The notes below the pieces were generated by a model. That model did not search any database, was not told where the DNA came from, and saw nothing but the letters and a program-made list of their open reading frames with translations. Made by a program: the position numbers and the translations under genes. From positions 62,001 through 126,000 of the forward strand of contig JBBSQL010000001.1 in the NCBI GenBank assembly GCA_038257845.1: DNA of 64,000 nt, in the 5' to 3' direction. Positions within the stretch are counted from its first letter, which is position 1, and every line of letters begins with the position of its first letter. The stretch comes from JAFDXJ01 sp038257845. Its GTDB lineage: Bacteria; Bacteroidota; Bacteroidia; Chitinophagales; Chitinophagaceae. Shown here piece after piece: positions 35,765 to 44,652 of this stretch.

Positions 35765-36214
35765 GGAAGTTTTATAATATTAAATTTTGAGGTATATTTT
35801 TAATCCAGATATCAATAATATATTTTTTTATTATCATTTTTTCCTGTTAATTTTATTTTTGAAATAACCGGAAATAACTAGAAAGAACGACTGGCTGCAT
35901 AGAATAAAATTGTAAGGTATTTATTGCAAAACAGAACGCGTATCTTTTTCCAAAACAGTGTCATCATTATAACCACCCCTGAAGAATAAATTTTAAAATT
36001 GAGTGATTACCATTCAAAAATATTGATTTAATAAATCAATATGAATGATATGATCATGGATCTTTAATTAAAATCCACTTTTGACAGCGGCATTTTCCCT
36101 GGTGCTGAAGGATGTGTAAGTGTTGCTGTATTTTTAGAAAAAATATAATATTTTTCATTGAAGTAGATATTCAATGGATGGAATTATGGTGATATTTTTT
36201 GCCAAACAACGACC
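35765..36214. other. Gene-poor stretch upstream of the sensor kinase
   Basis: About 450 AT-rich bases between the decayed gene and the sensor kinase. No reading frame of interest was seen. It contains an inverted repeat at 36011-36047, listed separately. TATTTTTTG just before the kinase start (36192-36200) is a near match to the -7 element. Confidence 0.5.
36011..36047. promoter_or_regulatory. Inverted repeat upstream of the sensor kinase
   Basis: ATATTGATTT (36020-36029) and AAATCAATAT (36033-36042) are perfect 10-base arms with a three-base centre, flanked by CATTC and GAATG. It lies about 170 bases before the kinase start and lacks a T-run, so an operator is more likely than a terminator. 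Confidence 0.4.
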
Positions 36215-39200
36215 ATGAGAAATAAATACCCAATGCAAACATTGCTCCTGCTAGTTTACAGCGGTTTTATTAGCGTACAGCAAAATGCTATTAACATCAG
36301 TAAACAGATTGTAAAAAATCTATTGCCACCAAATATCTGTGACTGGGCCAAGTTTCAAAATAACTATTTTTTTGCCAAAAAAATTATAGCCCTTTTTTTT
36401 CTTTGTTTCATTACAACAAAAATATTACCTCAATCTTTTTTACAACCCGGTTCTTTTTCTATAAAAAAAATAACACAAAATGATGGACTCTCCCAAGGTT
36501 CCAACTACTTTGCTTTTGAAGATTCCAAAGGTTTTATGTGGCTTACTGCAAACGATGCCATGAACCGTTATGACGGAAATTGGGTAAAAGTATATAAAGA
36601 TGAAAGATATTTTACTGCTTGTTCACCACTGAAACAAGGGTACTGTTTTGCCGAGGACAGTAAAAGTAATATTTACATTGGAAGTACAATTGGACTATAT
36701 AAATACAACAGGCTACAAGACAATTTCACATTGATCAATATTTTTAAAAATGAACCTGATTCAAACTGTGTTCCTTTTGCTTTTAGGGAAAACAAGGTAT
36801 GGTGTTATAACCGGTATTATCATATTGCTGCGTACGATGTTACATCAGGTAAAATTAATTTTTACAATGATATAAAATTTGATAGTATTGAATCATTGCA
36901 TCCATATATGTTTGGTAAAACTTTATTTCTTGGGCGACAGCCATTTTTTGATAAAGAAGGGAAAATATGGCTGGCTGATAAATTCACTCTTGCATCGTAT
37001 GATATTAAAAATCACAAGACTCAATATTTTTTAGGAAATGAACAAGGAGAAAAGCCTTTTGATATCCACTCAATTTGTTACGACAGCGCTAAGAACAGAA
37101 TTTTAATAGGAACAATCAAAGGTTTATTGGTATTTGACTTAGCAAATAATAAGACAACCATATACAGGAAAATAGAAAACATGACGCTTGATGTAGTGGA
37201 TTATATTAGGATGATGGGAGACGCGTACGTTTTTACAAATGTGCCAAATTCAATTACCGTTATTAGTAATGATTTTAAGGCTACACAAGTTTTAAACGAA
37301 AACACAGATATTAATTTAGCCTCCTATACGAACTTCCCTATTTGGGTAGATAAAAACCAGAAACTCTGGTTATGCAATAGTGGTTTTGGGCTAACTGTAG
37401 TATATTCTGGCAAACAAACATTATCAAAAGCAGAAGGATACGCTAAATATCCTCATTATTTTTCTAAAACGGGCACACAAAGTTTTGCAGAATTTTCCAA
37501 TGGAAATATTTTGATAAGTAGTGCGGGTAGTAACTTTTTGATGAATTCTAAAACAAATCTGATTTCCAATTTCTCCGAACCGGAAAAGCATAGTATTGTA
37601 ACATATGCACTACCACTTTGTTCGGATTACATTCGGAAAGGGATATGGAGTTATGAGAACAACAAGTTAAGGCTTGTTGATGAGAATGAAAATGAATTGT
37701 TCTCAATGGATTGTAATTCTAAGAAATACGGAATGGTCCAGGATATTGAAGAATTGCCTGATGGCGATATATGGGTGGCTTTTTCCACAGGTGTTTACCG
37801 CATTGATTTCACGGATAAAAAATTAGTCCCTATAAATAATCTCCAGCAACCAAACCCTTTTAAATTAAGCTTGTTAAGTAACCATCGGGCAGCAATCAGT
37901 TACCTCAATGGAGATATGAAACTAATAGAATATAATTCTCTCCATGAAATAAAAGTGATTACTACAATTCTACCCGGCATTAAAACATTTTATTTCCAAC
38001 AGGATACTCTAAAAAATGTTTTCTGGGCCGGGGCTGATGATGGGCTATACCTGCTGGATAAAAATTTTCACCTGCTGAAAAAATTCAATGCTGCAAACGG
38101 TCTTGGGGGAAGTTACATTTATGGTTTGCTGCTGGATAATGAAAATAATGTGTGGGCAAGCCATGAGAAGGGCTTAAGTTCTATCAACGGCTCATCATAT
38201 CAAATGGTCAATTATGATGAAGACGATAACATCCAGGATAATGATTACAACAACAGGTGTTTTTTTAAAGCAAAGGATGGCACTTTATATTTCGGTGGTA
38301 TCAAAGGATTTAACTGGTTTAAGCCCCCGGTTATTATTCCTTCATTTTATCAACCCGAATTGTATATAGATGAAATAAAAATTAATAACCAACCTTATCT
38401 AACAGATACGAATTACAATAATATAGACAAGTTACAACTTTCATCTGATCAAAATAAAATTTCAATTCATGCGGTGATAAAAGACCTTGATATGGTGCAC
38501 TCGAATGAAATTATTTATCGTTTCAAAAATCTTGATACCGCCTGGCAATATTTGCCCGCCAACAGTTATATAAATTTCAACAACCTGGCAGCAGGTACAT
38601 ACGAGTTAGAGTTGGGCTATTACAATCGTAAACAACAATTACCCGTTTTGCAAAAAACGCTGGAGATAAATATCCCTAATCCTTTTTATATGTCGATTCT
38701 TTTCTGGATTCTGGTATCCATAGTGCTCACTTCACTTGTTTTTATATGGTTCAGCCGTGAAAGGATCAATGCACACAAGCGACTTTATCAACAGGAACTT
38801 TCTTTAACGAATGAACGTTCCCGCATCACTACAGATTTGCACGATGATGTAGGCGCATCACTTAGCAGCCTGCAAATAAATACCGCAGTTGCAAAAAAAT
38901 TAATGGATACAGATATAGAACAATCAAAAAAGTATTTGGATAAAGTGATAGAACAGAGTTCCGATATCAGCAGTAATATCGGTGACATCATCTGGAGTAT
39001 GAAACCCGAAAATGAACGATTTGCTGACCTGGATAGCAGGATACGAAATACAGTAAGTAATATGCTTGGCGCTACAGACATCAATTACAGCATTGATTTA
39101 GAAACACAACTGGAACCTATAATAAAAAGTATTACAGCACGCAAGAATATTCTGCTCATTATAAAAGAGGCAACGAATAACTGCGCCAAATACAGCAAAG

Positions 39201-39424
39201 CCGCTAATTACAGGCTTATCGCCAGCATAGTTGAAAATCAATTTTTACTTACCATAACAGATGATGGCATTGGTATTTGTTCAGACAAAATGAATACCGG
39301 AAATGGATTTCATAATATGCGTAAACGTACAGAAGAACTTCATGGAAAGTTAATAATTGAAACAAGTGAAAATAAAGGAACCTGGCTTTTTTTTACCTTC
39401 CCCCCCACTACTTTTAGGGATTAA
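36215..39424 (+). CDS. Sensor histidine kinase with beta-propeller (reg_prop) sensor and Y_Y_Y domain
   Basis: A 1069-residue transmembrane kinase. After an unusual 54-residue N-terminal extension comes a signal helix (about 55-72), then a large periplasmic region of reg_prop-type propeller repeats (such as EDSKGFMWLTANDAMNRYDG) and a Y_Y_Y domain (about 740-815). One membrane helix (about 824-848) precedes a HisKA_3 domain with phospho-acceptor His876 in DLHDDVGASL, and an HATPase with N-box EATNNCAKYS, DDGIGI and GNGFHNM. These kinases pair with LuxR-type regulators; here that regulator starts 32 bases downstream. The ligand is unknown, often a carbohydrate in this class. No in-frame start closer to the signal helix was found. 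Confidence 0.93.
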   Translation: MRNKYPMQTLLLLVYSGFISVQQNAINISKQIVKNLLPPNICDWAKFQNNYFFAKKIIALFFLCFITTKILPQSFLQPGSFSIKKITQNDGLSQGSNYFAFEDSKGFMWLTANDAMNRYDGNWVKVYKDERYFTACSPLKQGYCFAEDSKSNIYIGSTIGLYKYNRLQDNFTLINIFKNEPDSNCVPFAFRENKVWCYNRYYHIAAYDVTSGKINFYNDIKFDSIESLHPYMFGKTLFLGRQPFFDKEGKIWLADKFTLASYDIKNHKTQYFLGNEQGEKPFDIHSICYDSAKNRILIGTIKGLLVFDLANNKTTIYRKIENMTLDVVDYIRMMGDAYVFTNVPNSITVISNDFKATQVLNENTDINLASYTNFPIWVDKNQKLWLCNSGFGLTVVYSGKQTLSKAEGYAKYPHYFSKTGTQSFAEFSNGNILISSAGSNFLMNSKTNLISNFSEPEKHSIVTYALPLCSDYIRKGIWSYENNKLRLVDENENELFSMDCNSKKYGMVQDIEELPDGDIWVAFSTGVYRIDFTDKKLVPINNLQQPNPFKLSLLSNHRAAISYLNGDMKLIEYNSLHEIKVITTILPGIKTFYFQQDTLKNVFWAGADDGLYLLDKNFHLLKKFNAANGLGGSYIYGLLLDNENNVWASHEKGLSSINGSSYQMVNYDEDDNIQDNDYNNRCFFKAKDGTLYFGGIKGFNWFKPPVIIPSFYQPELYIDEIKINNQPYLTDTNYNNIDKLQLSSDQNKISIHAVIKDLDMVHSNEIIYRFKNLDTAWQYLPANSYINFNNLAAGTYELELGYYNRKQQLPVLQKTLEINIPNPFYMSILFWILVSIVLTSLVFIWFSRERINAHKRLYQQELSLTNERSRITTDLHDDVGASLSSLQINTAVAKKLMDTDIEQSKKYLDKVIEQSSDISSNIGDIIWSMKPENERFADLDSRIRNTVSNMLGATDINYSIDLETQLEPIIKSITARKNILLIIKEATNNCAKYSKAANYRLIASIVENQFLLTITDDGIGICSDKMNTGNGFHNMRKRTEELHGKLIIETSENKGTWLFFTFPPTTFRD
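39405..39422 (+). promoter_or_regulatory. Candidate operator, copy 1, before the response regulator
   Basis: CTACTTTTAGGGAT (39408-39421), preceded by a run of C, resembles CTACATTCAGGGAT at 40095-40108 at 12 of 14 positions. Its centre is about 30 bases upstream of the -7 element of the response regulator gene. Both copies contain partial CCC...AGGG dyad symmetry. Confidence 0.45.
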
Positions 39425-39444
39425 GTAAATAGCTTACTTAATGC

Positions 39445-39452
39445 TATTTTTG
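39445..39452 (+). promoter_or_regulatory. -7 element before the response regulator
   Basis: TATTTTTG matches TAnnTTTG and ends four bases before the ATG. No TTTG is present 19-21 bases upstream, as expected if an activator bound at 39405-39422 replaces that contact. Confidence 0.45.
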
Positions 39453-39456
39453 TACA

Positions 39457-40080
39457 ATGTCAATAAGAGTTTTTGTGTATGATGATCATGCAGACAGACG
39501 CGCGTCCTTAAGGGCATTACTGAGCCTGGACAATGATTTTAAATTTGTTGGCGAAGCTGAAGATTGCAGCAATGCTTTAGATGAAATTGAAAAATATTAC
39601 CCGGATGTAGTTTTAATGGACATACACATGCCCGGTATTGACGGTATCGAAGGATTAAAAAAAATCAAAGAAAAATACCCTGCGGTAAAAGTACTCATGC
39701 AAACTGCATTTGATGATAGTGAAAAAATTTTCACGAGCATCCGCTGTGGGGCCAACGGTTATATTTTAAAAAGTGATAAACCAAAAAAGTTACTACAAGC
39801 CATTCATGAAGTATATGAAGGAGGCGCGGTAATGAACCCGGCTATTGCAAAAAAAGTAATGGATTTTTTTATGCCGCAAAATATAAAAAATCCTTTAAGC
39901 CCCAAAGAATCTGAAGTCCTTTCCGCGCTCGCGGAAGGCTTAAGTTATAAGATGGTTGCCGATAAATTAGGCATCACGTATAACACAGTAAATGGCCATG
40001 TAAAAAATATTTACCAGAAGCTTCATGTTGCCTGCCTGGGCGAAGCTATTGCTTATTACTATAAGCATTTGAAACCTTAA
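39457..40080 (+). CDS. LuxR/NarL family response regulator
   Basis: A 207-residue regulator. The receiver domain has the acidic pair Asp9-Asp10, phospho-acceptor Asp55 in VVLMDIHMPG, the Thr of the MQTAFDD segment and the conserved Lys near residue 108 (ILKSDKP). The C-terminal HTH has NPLSPKESEVL and the ITYNTVNGHVKNIYQKL recognition segment. It is paired with the upstream kinase and probably controls its own gene or the following T9SS gene. Confidence 0.95.
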   Translation: MSIRVFVYDDHADRRASLRALLSLDNDFKFVGEAEDCSNALDEIEKYYPDVVLMDIHMPGIDGIEGLKKIKEKYPAVKVLMQTAFDDSEKIFTSIRCGANGYILKSDKPKKLLQAIHEVYEGGAVMNPAIAKKVMDFFMPQNIKNPLSPKESEVLSALAEGLSYKMVADKLGITYNTVNGHVKNIYQKLHVACLGEAIAYYYKHLKP

Positions 40081-40090
40081 ACTTTCTCCT

Positions 40091-40110
40091 CCCCCTACAT
40101 TCAGGGATAT
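40091..40110 (+). promoter_or_regulatory. Candidate operator, copy 2, before the T9SS gene
   Basis: CTACATTCAGGGAT (40095-40108) after a C run, the partner of the 39405 element. Its centre is about 51 bases upstream of the AATTTTTG -7 element, 21 bases or two helical turns further than copy 1 from its own -7 element. Confidence 0.45.
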
Positions 40111-40129
40111 CGTGCAACTATAATCAGTG

Positions 40130-40160
40130 GTTGAAAGACTTGTTATTTATACAATTTTTG
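40130..40160 (+). promoter_or_regulatory. Weak promoter for the 40217 gene
   Basis: GTTG (40130-40133), 19 bases, then AATTTTTG (40153-40160). Each element has one mismatch to the Bacteroidota consensus. Confidence 0.4.
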
Positions 40161-40216
40161 TGTGATCAAAACGGATAAGCCGAAAACCGATTAGAGTAGG
40201 CAAAAAAACAAAATTT

Positions 40217-42403
40217 ATGAAAAAGAAATTCACACAAACAATGCAGGCAACATTTTCCTGCATTGAAATTGCAAAACACAAAACAATGTATTGTTTTGCA
40301 TTGGCTGTATTAATGTTTGGTTTTCCTTTTTTTGCAAATGCACAGTTTGTAAAAAGTTATCAAACATCGGGACAGGCCAATCTTACTTTCAACTGTATCT
40401 CAAAATCCCTTACTGGCTCTTACTTTATTGCCGGTATAGTTGATACTTCAGTATATATTGCTGAAGTTGATGGCGCAGGTAATATGATGCGTGAAAAATT
40501 GATTGGCGTAGGCAGTACTGCTTATAATCTTAACTCTATGATTACTGATGCAGATGGAAATATTGTAATTGTTGGGGCTATAAAAATCGGTCTTACAAAC
40601 ACACAGTCCTTTTTAATGAAAATCAGTCCGGCGCTCAGTTTGCTTTTGCACAGGACCTATACTGATATAACCCAACAAGGCAGCACAACAATTTTTTATG
40701 ATGTTAAAGACTATAAAGCTAACACTTCAGATGATGCTTATTATATCAGTGGCGCAACTAGAAATTTTGATAATCGTACAGCAGCTGATGTATTGTTGGT
40801 TTCCGTTGACAGATCTACAGGAAATTTAATAAATACTTACAGTGGCAACAAGGGTGAAGATACTTACGATGCACTTGTTCTTGTGCCCAGCGTTAAACCA
40901 AAAGGAGTGAATATTTTTGCAACTGGTAGGTTAGGAGTCAGTACTGGGACATTCAGGCCATGGATAAATGCGCATAATAGTAATCTTAGTTTTAACGGTT
41001 TGGGAGCGCAATATCTTCAGCCCACAACTACTGATGCAAGATTGTACAGTAGCAGTTTAATTGTGGAAAAAGTTGGATTTAGCTCTAAATATAATCTTAC
41101 GTATGCCTGGTATGGGGATTTAAACGGTACCAGCTTCGGCTTAAACATAGGAATGGGTTCATTTAATGCAGCAACGCTTAATCCAAATTGGCAATTAGAA
41201 TATGTTATTTCACCTATGGCTGCCCCTCTTAAATTATTAAATAAAGTTGCTGCTGATGCAAACGGTTATGTAGCAGAAGGCAACTGGTGGGATGGCTCGG
41301 CAACTACTACGGATGGAGCCATAGCTGGTGAAATGTTTTTATTGCGGACAAACAAAGAAGGATCACCTCTATGGAGCAGAAGATTAGATAAAATTTTCAT
41401 AAACCAACGAAGTCACAATGCAGGAATGCTGATTGATAATATTAAAGGAAATGATATGATTTTTGCTGTTGGTTTTAAAAAATCAAAAACTGGAGGAACA
41501 GAAGGAGTGCTTGTGCAAATGCCTATTACAGGATTTATGGATACCATTTGCGCACCTGTACAAAATACTGTTGTAAAAATTCGTGATTTTTCAGTAAAAA
41601 ATAAAATAGATTCACTTGGTATAAAAATTAAGAACACATTGAATAATTACCCGATAGAATGTGTGCAAACTCAGAATACAAAAGCATGTGATACTTGTTA
41701 TATGGCAGTTTTACCGAATACAGATTTTGAACTATCAGGTACTATTCATATAGGTAATACTTCCACTTTTGATGTTATGGCTTCTTCTTTTAATAATGCG
41801 CCAAATTCGCAATGGATAGTAAGCGATATTACATCAGGAATTCCAGTGAACATTGAAACCGACGGCCCAATAGGCGGTGGTTGGAGTGTAACTACTTCAA
41901 CAAATTTTGGGGGATATTATGGAATGGCCCACATAAATGGCAATGCCACCACTTTTTTACAGTTGCATAAATACCGTTTTCAACACATTCTTTCAGCAAC
42001 TAATAGTTGTGGTATTACCCAATCAGATACTGTTACAAAAGTTATTTACATGTGCACCAGTTGCAGAAACAATAAAGGTGGATTTATTATTGTTGATGAA
42101 AGTAACAACAGTCAAAGCTTCAATTTAAAATCCGGGATTTCAACTGAAACAAATAGCCTGGGCAAAGCCAAAGTTTATCCAAATCCTGCAGGCAGCACTA
42201 TAATTTTCAATTTAGAAAAATTACAGGTCATTAATCCAGTCTTACAAATAGTAACAGCTAAAGGTCAAACGATTTATACCGAAAAATTAAAAGAGGTAAA
42301 TCAAAGTATAACTGTTTCAGCCTGGGCAAGCGGCATGTATTCCTACAATATTATTTCCAATGGAAAAATAATAGATTCAGGAAGTTTTATTGTTCAACAT
42401 TAA
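40217..42403 (+). CDS. T9SS type A sorting domain-containing secreted protein
   Basis: A 728-residue surface or secreted protein. The hydrophobic signal (about residues 24-42, ending FFANAQ) follows a basic 23-residue N-region that is longer than usual; the ATG at residue 24 (40286) is a plausible alternative start. The body has SBBP-like beta-propeller repeats (GSYFIAG..., GKGED type). The region near residue 485-505 has clustered Cys (QNTKACDTCYMA), another pair lies near residue 612, and the last 75 residues are a T9SS type A C-terminal domain (KVYPNPAGSTI, WASGMYSYNI). It is likely controlled by the adjacent two-component system. Confidence 0.88.
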   Translation: MKKKFTQTMQATFSCIEIAKHKTMYCFALAVLMFGFPFFANAQFVKSYQTSGQANLTFNCISKSLTGSYFIAGIVDTSVYIAEVDGAGNMMREKLIGVGSTAYNLNSMITDADGNIVIVGAIKIGLTNTQSFLMKISPALSLLLHRTYTDITQQGSTTIFYDVKDYKANTSDDAYYISGATRNFDNRTAADVLLVSVDRSTGNLINTYSGNKGEDTYDALVLVPSVKPKGVNIFATGRLGVSTGTFRPWINAHNSNLSFNGLGAQYLQPTTTDARLYSSSLIVEKVGFSSKYNLTYAWYGDLNGTSFGLNIGMGSFNAATLNPNWQLEYVISPMAAPLKLLNKVAADANGYVAEGNWWDGSATTTDGAIAGEMFLLRTNKEGSPLWSRRLDKIFINQRSHNAGMLIDNIKGNDMIFAVGFKKSKTGGTEGVLVQMPITGFMDTICAPVQNTVVKIRDFSVKNKIDSLGIKIKNTLNNYPIECVQTQNTKACDTCYMAVLPNTDFELSGTIHIGNTSTFDVMASSFNNAPNSQWIVSDITSGIPVNIETDGPIGGGWSVTTSTNFGGYYGMAHINGNATTFLQLHKYRFQHILSATNSCGITQSDTVTKVIYMCTSCRNNKGGFIIVDESNNSQSFNLKSGISTETNSLGKAKVYPNPAGSTIIFNLEKLQVINPVLQIVTAKGQTIYTEKLKEVNQSITVSAWASGMYSYNIISNGKIIDSGSFIVQH

Positions 42404-42424
42404 TATAACTGCGTATATATTTTC

Positions 42425-42464
42425 AAAACCTTAAAGGGACAAACCTTTAAGGTTTTTTTTTTTT
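42425..42464 (+). terminator. Terminator after the T9SS gene
   Basis: AAAACCTTAAAGG and CCTTTAAGGTTTT make a perfect 13-bp stem with a six-base loop, running into a long T-run. Confidence 0.93.
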
Positions 42465-42547
42465 GAAATATTTGAATTTATAAATTTCAATTAATCATCC
42501 TCAACGTTCACAAAGCAGGAGAGTAGAAATAAAAATAAACAATTAAA

Positions 42548-42600
42548 AAACCTATTCCGGCAGCCTTCTCATGATCTCATCATTGATCATGGAATACAGG
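42548..42600. repeat. 53-base direct repeat, copy 2
   Basis: Identical to 35660-35712. This copy is the intact 3' end of the hypothetical gene at 42552. Confidence 0.95.
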
Positions 42601-43118
42601 AATTCCGGTTTGTAGGTGCGCCAGGCGGGGATCGTCATGAGTTCTATAAAATACTGGAGTTTTCTTTTTTTAAAATCATGCTGCGCGGCGAGGGACATAT
42701 TTATATAAACAATCCAGCCATTTTCATCGGTGACTTCTTCAAACCATTCTTCATAATAATCTTTATCACCACTATGAAAATTCAACACATTTTCCATAAT
42801 TAGTATATACTTTGTAATCCCATTCAAAAATAAAACATCCACTACATCACGTTTCAAAGTCATAATATCATCTTCAATCGCATCGTTCCACTCCCCCATC
42901 ATTTCCAGGATTGCAAAATTTTGTTCATAATCTGCATAGAGAATTTTCATGTATAAAGTGCGGCTGCCAAAATTATCCCAGTACGGATGTATATAATAAT
43001 TATAGATTGTTTGTGTGAATTCAAAATCATTATAATCCTGTTTATAAAAAGGAGAAAATTTATCTTCTTCAGAAAGATACTGATCGCGCCAGTTGAAATA
43101 TGGTTCTATGGTATGCAT
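42552..43118 (-). CDS. Conserved Bacteroidota protein of unknown function
   Basis: A 188-residue cytoplasmic protein, acidic and rich in aromatic residues. I know the family only as a conserved hypothetical of Bacteroidota. The middle (FAILEMMGEWNDAIEDDIM, then a helix, then ITKYILIMENVLNFHSGD) has a beta-alpha-beta order that recalls STAS or SpoIIAA-like folds, but this is a weak inference. The C-terminal block ending MRRLPE is duplicated at 35660. It stands alone between two terminators. Confidence 0.75.
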   Translation of the reverse strand: MHTIEPYFNWRDQYLSEEDKFSPFYKQDYNDFEFTQTIYNYYIHPYWDNFGSRTLYMKILYADYEQNFAILEMMGEWNDAIEDDIMTLKRDVVDVLFLNGITKYILIMENVLNFHSGDKDYYEEWFEEVTDENGWIVYINMSLAAQHDFKKRKLQYFIELMTIPAWRTYKPEFLYSMINDEIMRRLPE

Positions 43119-43203
43119 TGAATTTTTATATAGAAAATATCGTTTTCAAATCCTGCAATAAAATTAAATACTTTTTATAAAATACCCCGTTTAAAAAGTA
43201 TAC

Positions 43204-43238
43204 ACAAAAAATCCGGCACAAAATTGTACCGGATTTGA
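43204..43238 (-). terminator. Terminator after the beta-barrel gene
   Basis: Minus-strand AAATCCGG/CCGGATTT stem (43229-43236 and 43209-43216) followed by a T-run. Confidence 0.75.
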
Positions 43239-43255
43239 ATTTGGTTTTTTAAAAT

Positions 43256-43864
43256 TTATTTTTTATCCATTTTAGGTTTTGTATCACTAAACTGGTAAAA
43301 CAGTCCAAACTGGAAAACATTGCTCCGTATAGCATTACTTGCAATATCTTTTGCAATATCCGAAACTCCAAAATTGTACCGCGCATCAAATCCAAGTCCG
43401 TATGAAGTAAGATATCCCACACCTACCGGTATCGAAAATGAAGTTGATTTGTAATTCGGTTTTTCATCCGTAGTTGAAGAACCGGTTTTACTTTTCGCAT
43501 TGATCAAAAAACCAACCTGCGGACCAGCTTCAACGCGGAAGCCGTTTCCAAACATGTATTGTCCTAATACCGGAACATTAATATATCCCAATTGTAAAGT
43601 TGTTTTAGGATTTGAACTTTTATCCTGGGCACCTTCCGAAGAATAATATACTTCCGGCTGAATGGCAAAACTTTTACCAGCATGAATGTGTGCCAGTAAG
43701 CCAGCATTGAAACCAATTTTTGTCTCAGGTTTATCTGTAGTCCTATTTGCAATTTTAAGGTTGGATGCATTTAATCCTCCTTTAATTCCAAAATGTACTT
43801 CCTGTGCTTGCGTAGTGCCTAAAAAAATAAATAAGGCTGAAGCTAAAATGATTGTCTTTTTCAT
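43256..43864 (-). CDS. Outer-membrane beta-barrel protein (PorT/OmpW-like)
   Basis: A 202-residue protein. From the ATG at 43864 there is a signal peptide (ending GTTQAQ), then the HFGIKGGLNASNL opening that is typical of the outer-membrane beta-barrel family (PorT-like) in this phylum, followed by alternating strands (LGYINVPVLGQYM, VEAGPQVGFLINA, and a final VFQFGLFYQF). Eight strands fit the length. Seven extra residues upstream would put the charged N-region in an odd place, so I prefer 43864. The role is unknown. It has its own terminator. Confidence 0.85.
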   Translation of the reverse strand: MKKTIILASALFIFLGTTQAQEVHFGIKGGLNASNLKIANRTTDKPETKIGFNAGLLAHIHAGKSFAIQPEVYYSSEGAQDKSSNPKTTLQLGYINVPVLGQYMFGNGFRVEAGPQVGFLINAKSKTGSSTTDEKPNYKSTSFSIPVGVGYLTSYGLGFDARYNFGVSDIAKDIASNAIRSNVFQFGLFYQFSDTKPKMDKK

Positions 43865-43885
43865 AATTGTGTTTTTGTTGAACAT

Positions 43886-44211
43886 ATTTTTATTAATGCC
43901 AACCTTGCAAAAGCCGTACCCTTTTTTTAAAATGAAAAAATGTCATGTTTATTTAACGCTTTAAATTAATAACTGGAGATCAAAGTTTATAGCTGTAGAA
44001 AATAATCTACAAACATCTTATTATAATCCGTTACAAAATATTCAATAAAGAAGGATAATTAGTTCGGAAGGAGTACTGAATGCAGAATCACCACAATATG
44101 CATTTTATGTAAATGTTCAAATTCTAAAATAGGCATTCATTTAGCTACAATAAAAATCGGAGAGAAAATTTATAAGGTGACTTTTATTAAAGAATAAAAC
44201 AAAACTGCATA
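43886..44211. other. Gene-poor stretch with a T9SS tail remnant
   Basis: About 330 bases without an intact gene. A remnant of a T9SS C-terminal domain lies near its end. No other structure was seen. Confidence 0.45.
44063..44197 (+). pseudogene. Remnant of a T9SS type A C-terminal domain
   Basis: The plus-strand frame ending at the TAA (44195-44197) closes with GIHLATIKIGEKIYKVTFIKE preceded by SKI; the GI-x-L-x-x-I... and FIKE end pattern is that of type A T9SS domains. The frame is open only back to a TAG at 44060 and the upstream part has no family likeness and no start. It is best read as the tail of a gene whose body is gone. Confidence 0.4.
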
Positions 44212-44247
44212 AAAAAAGCCGCTCAGTATTTTAATTTGAGCAGCTTT
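44212..44247 (-). terminator. Terminator of the DUF1573 pair
   Basis: Minus-strand stem AAAGCTGCTCA/TGAGCGGCTTT with one G-U pair, followed by a T-run. Confidence 0.8.
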
Positions 44248-44265
44248 ATCTTTTAAAATATTTAA

Positions 44266-44640
44266 TTAATCTTTCAACACTTCTCCTTCTATCGTTAGTA
44301 CAACCGGTAAAGGAATATTAAAAAACTTCACGGTAACTTTTTTAGAAAATGCGCCCGGTGTATCTGCTTTATAAGTGATTTTTATAATTCCATCTTTCCC
44401 ATTTAAAACAGGCTTTTTATCATACTCAGGATCTGTGCAGCCACATTCTGCTGTAGCAGTTTCAATCAGCAAAGGTTTGCCGGTATTATTTGTATAATTA
44501 AATTCAGTGGTTACCGGTTTATTCAATTTTATCTTTCCAAAAGAATATGTCACCGATTTAAATACAACATCATTTTGTGTTGATTGCGCTAATGCAGGCA
44601 ATACCAATGCAAAAGCCACAATGCTCAATAATTTTTTCAT
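44266..44640 (-). CDS. DUF1573 domain-containing exported protein (shorter paralog)
   Basis: A 124-residue protein with a signal peptide (residues 1-18, ending LAQS). The rest is a DUF1573 Ig-like (ASH/MSP-like) domain: VTYSFGKIKLNKPVTTEFNYTN, then the hallmark TATAECGCTDPEY with the CxC pair, and a final VTVKFFNIPLPVVLTIEGE strand. DUF1573 proteins are exported and of unknown function, probably binding or scaffolding. It is downstream of a longer paralog with a 12-base gap, so it is an operon from tandem duplication. Confidence 0.9.
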   Translation of the reverse strand: MKKLLSIVAFALVLPALAQSTQNDVVFKSVTYSFGKIKLNKPVTTEFNYTNNTGKPLLIETATAECGCTDPEYDKKPVLNGKDGIIKITYKADTPGAFSKKVTVKFFNIPLPVVLTIEGEVLKD

Positions 44641-44652
44641 AGTTTAAATTTT

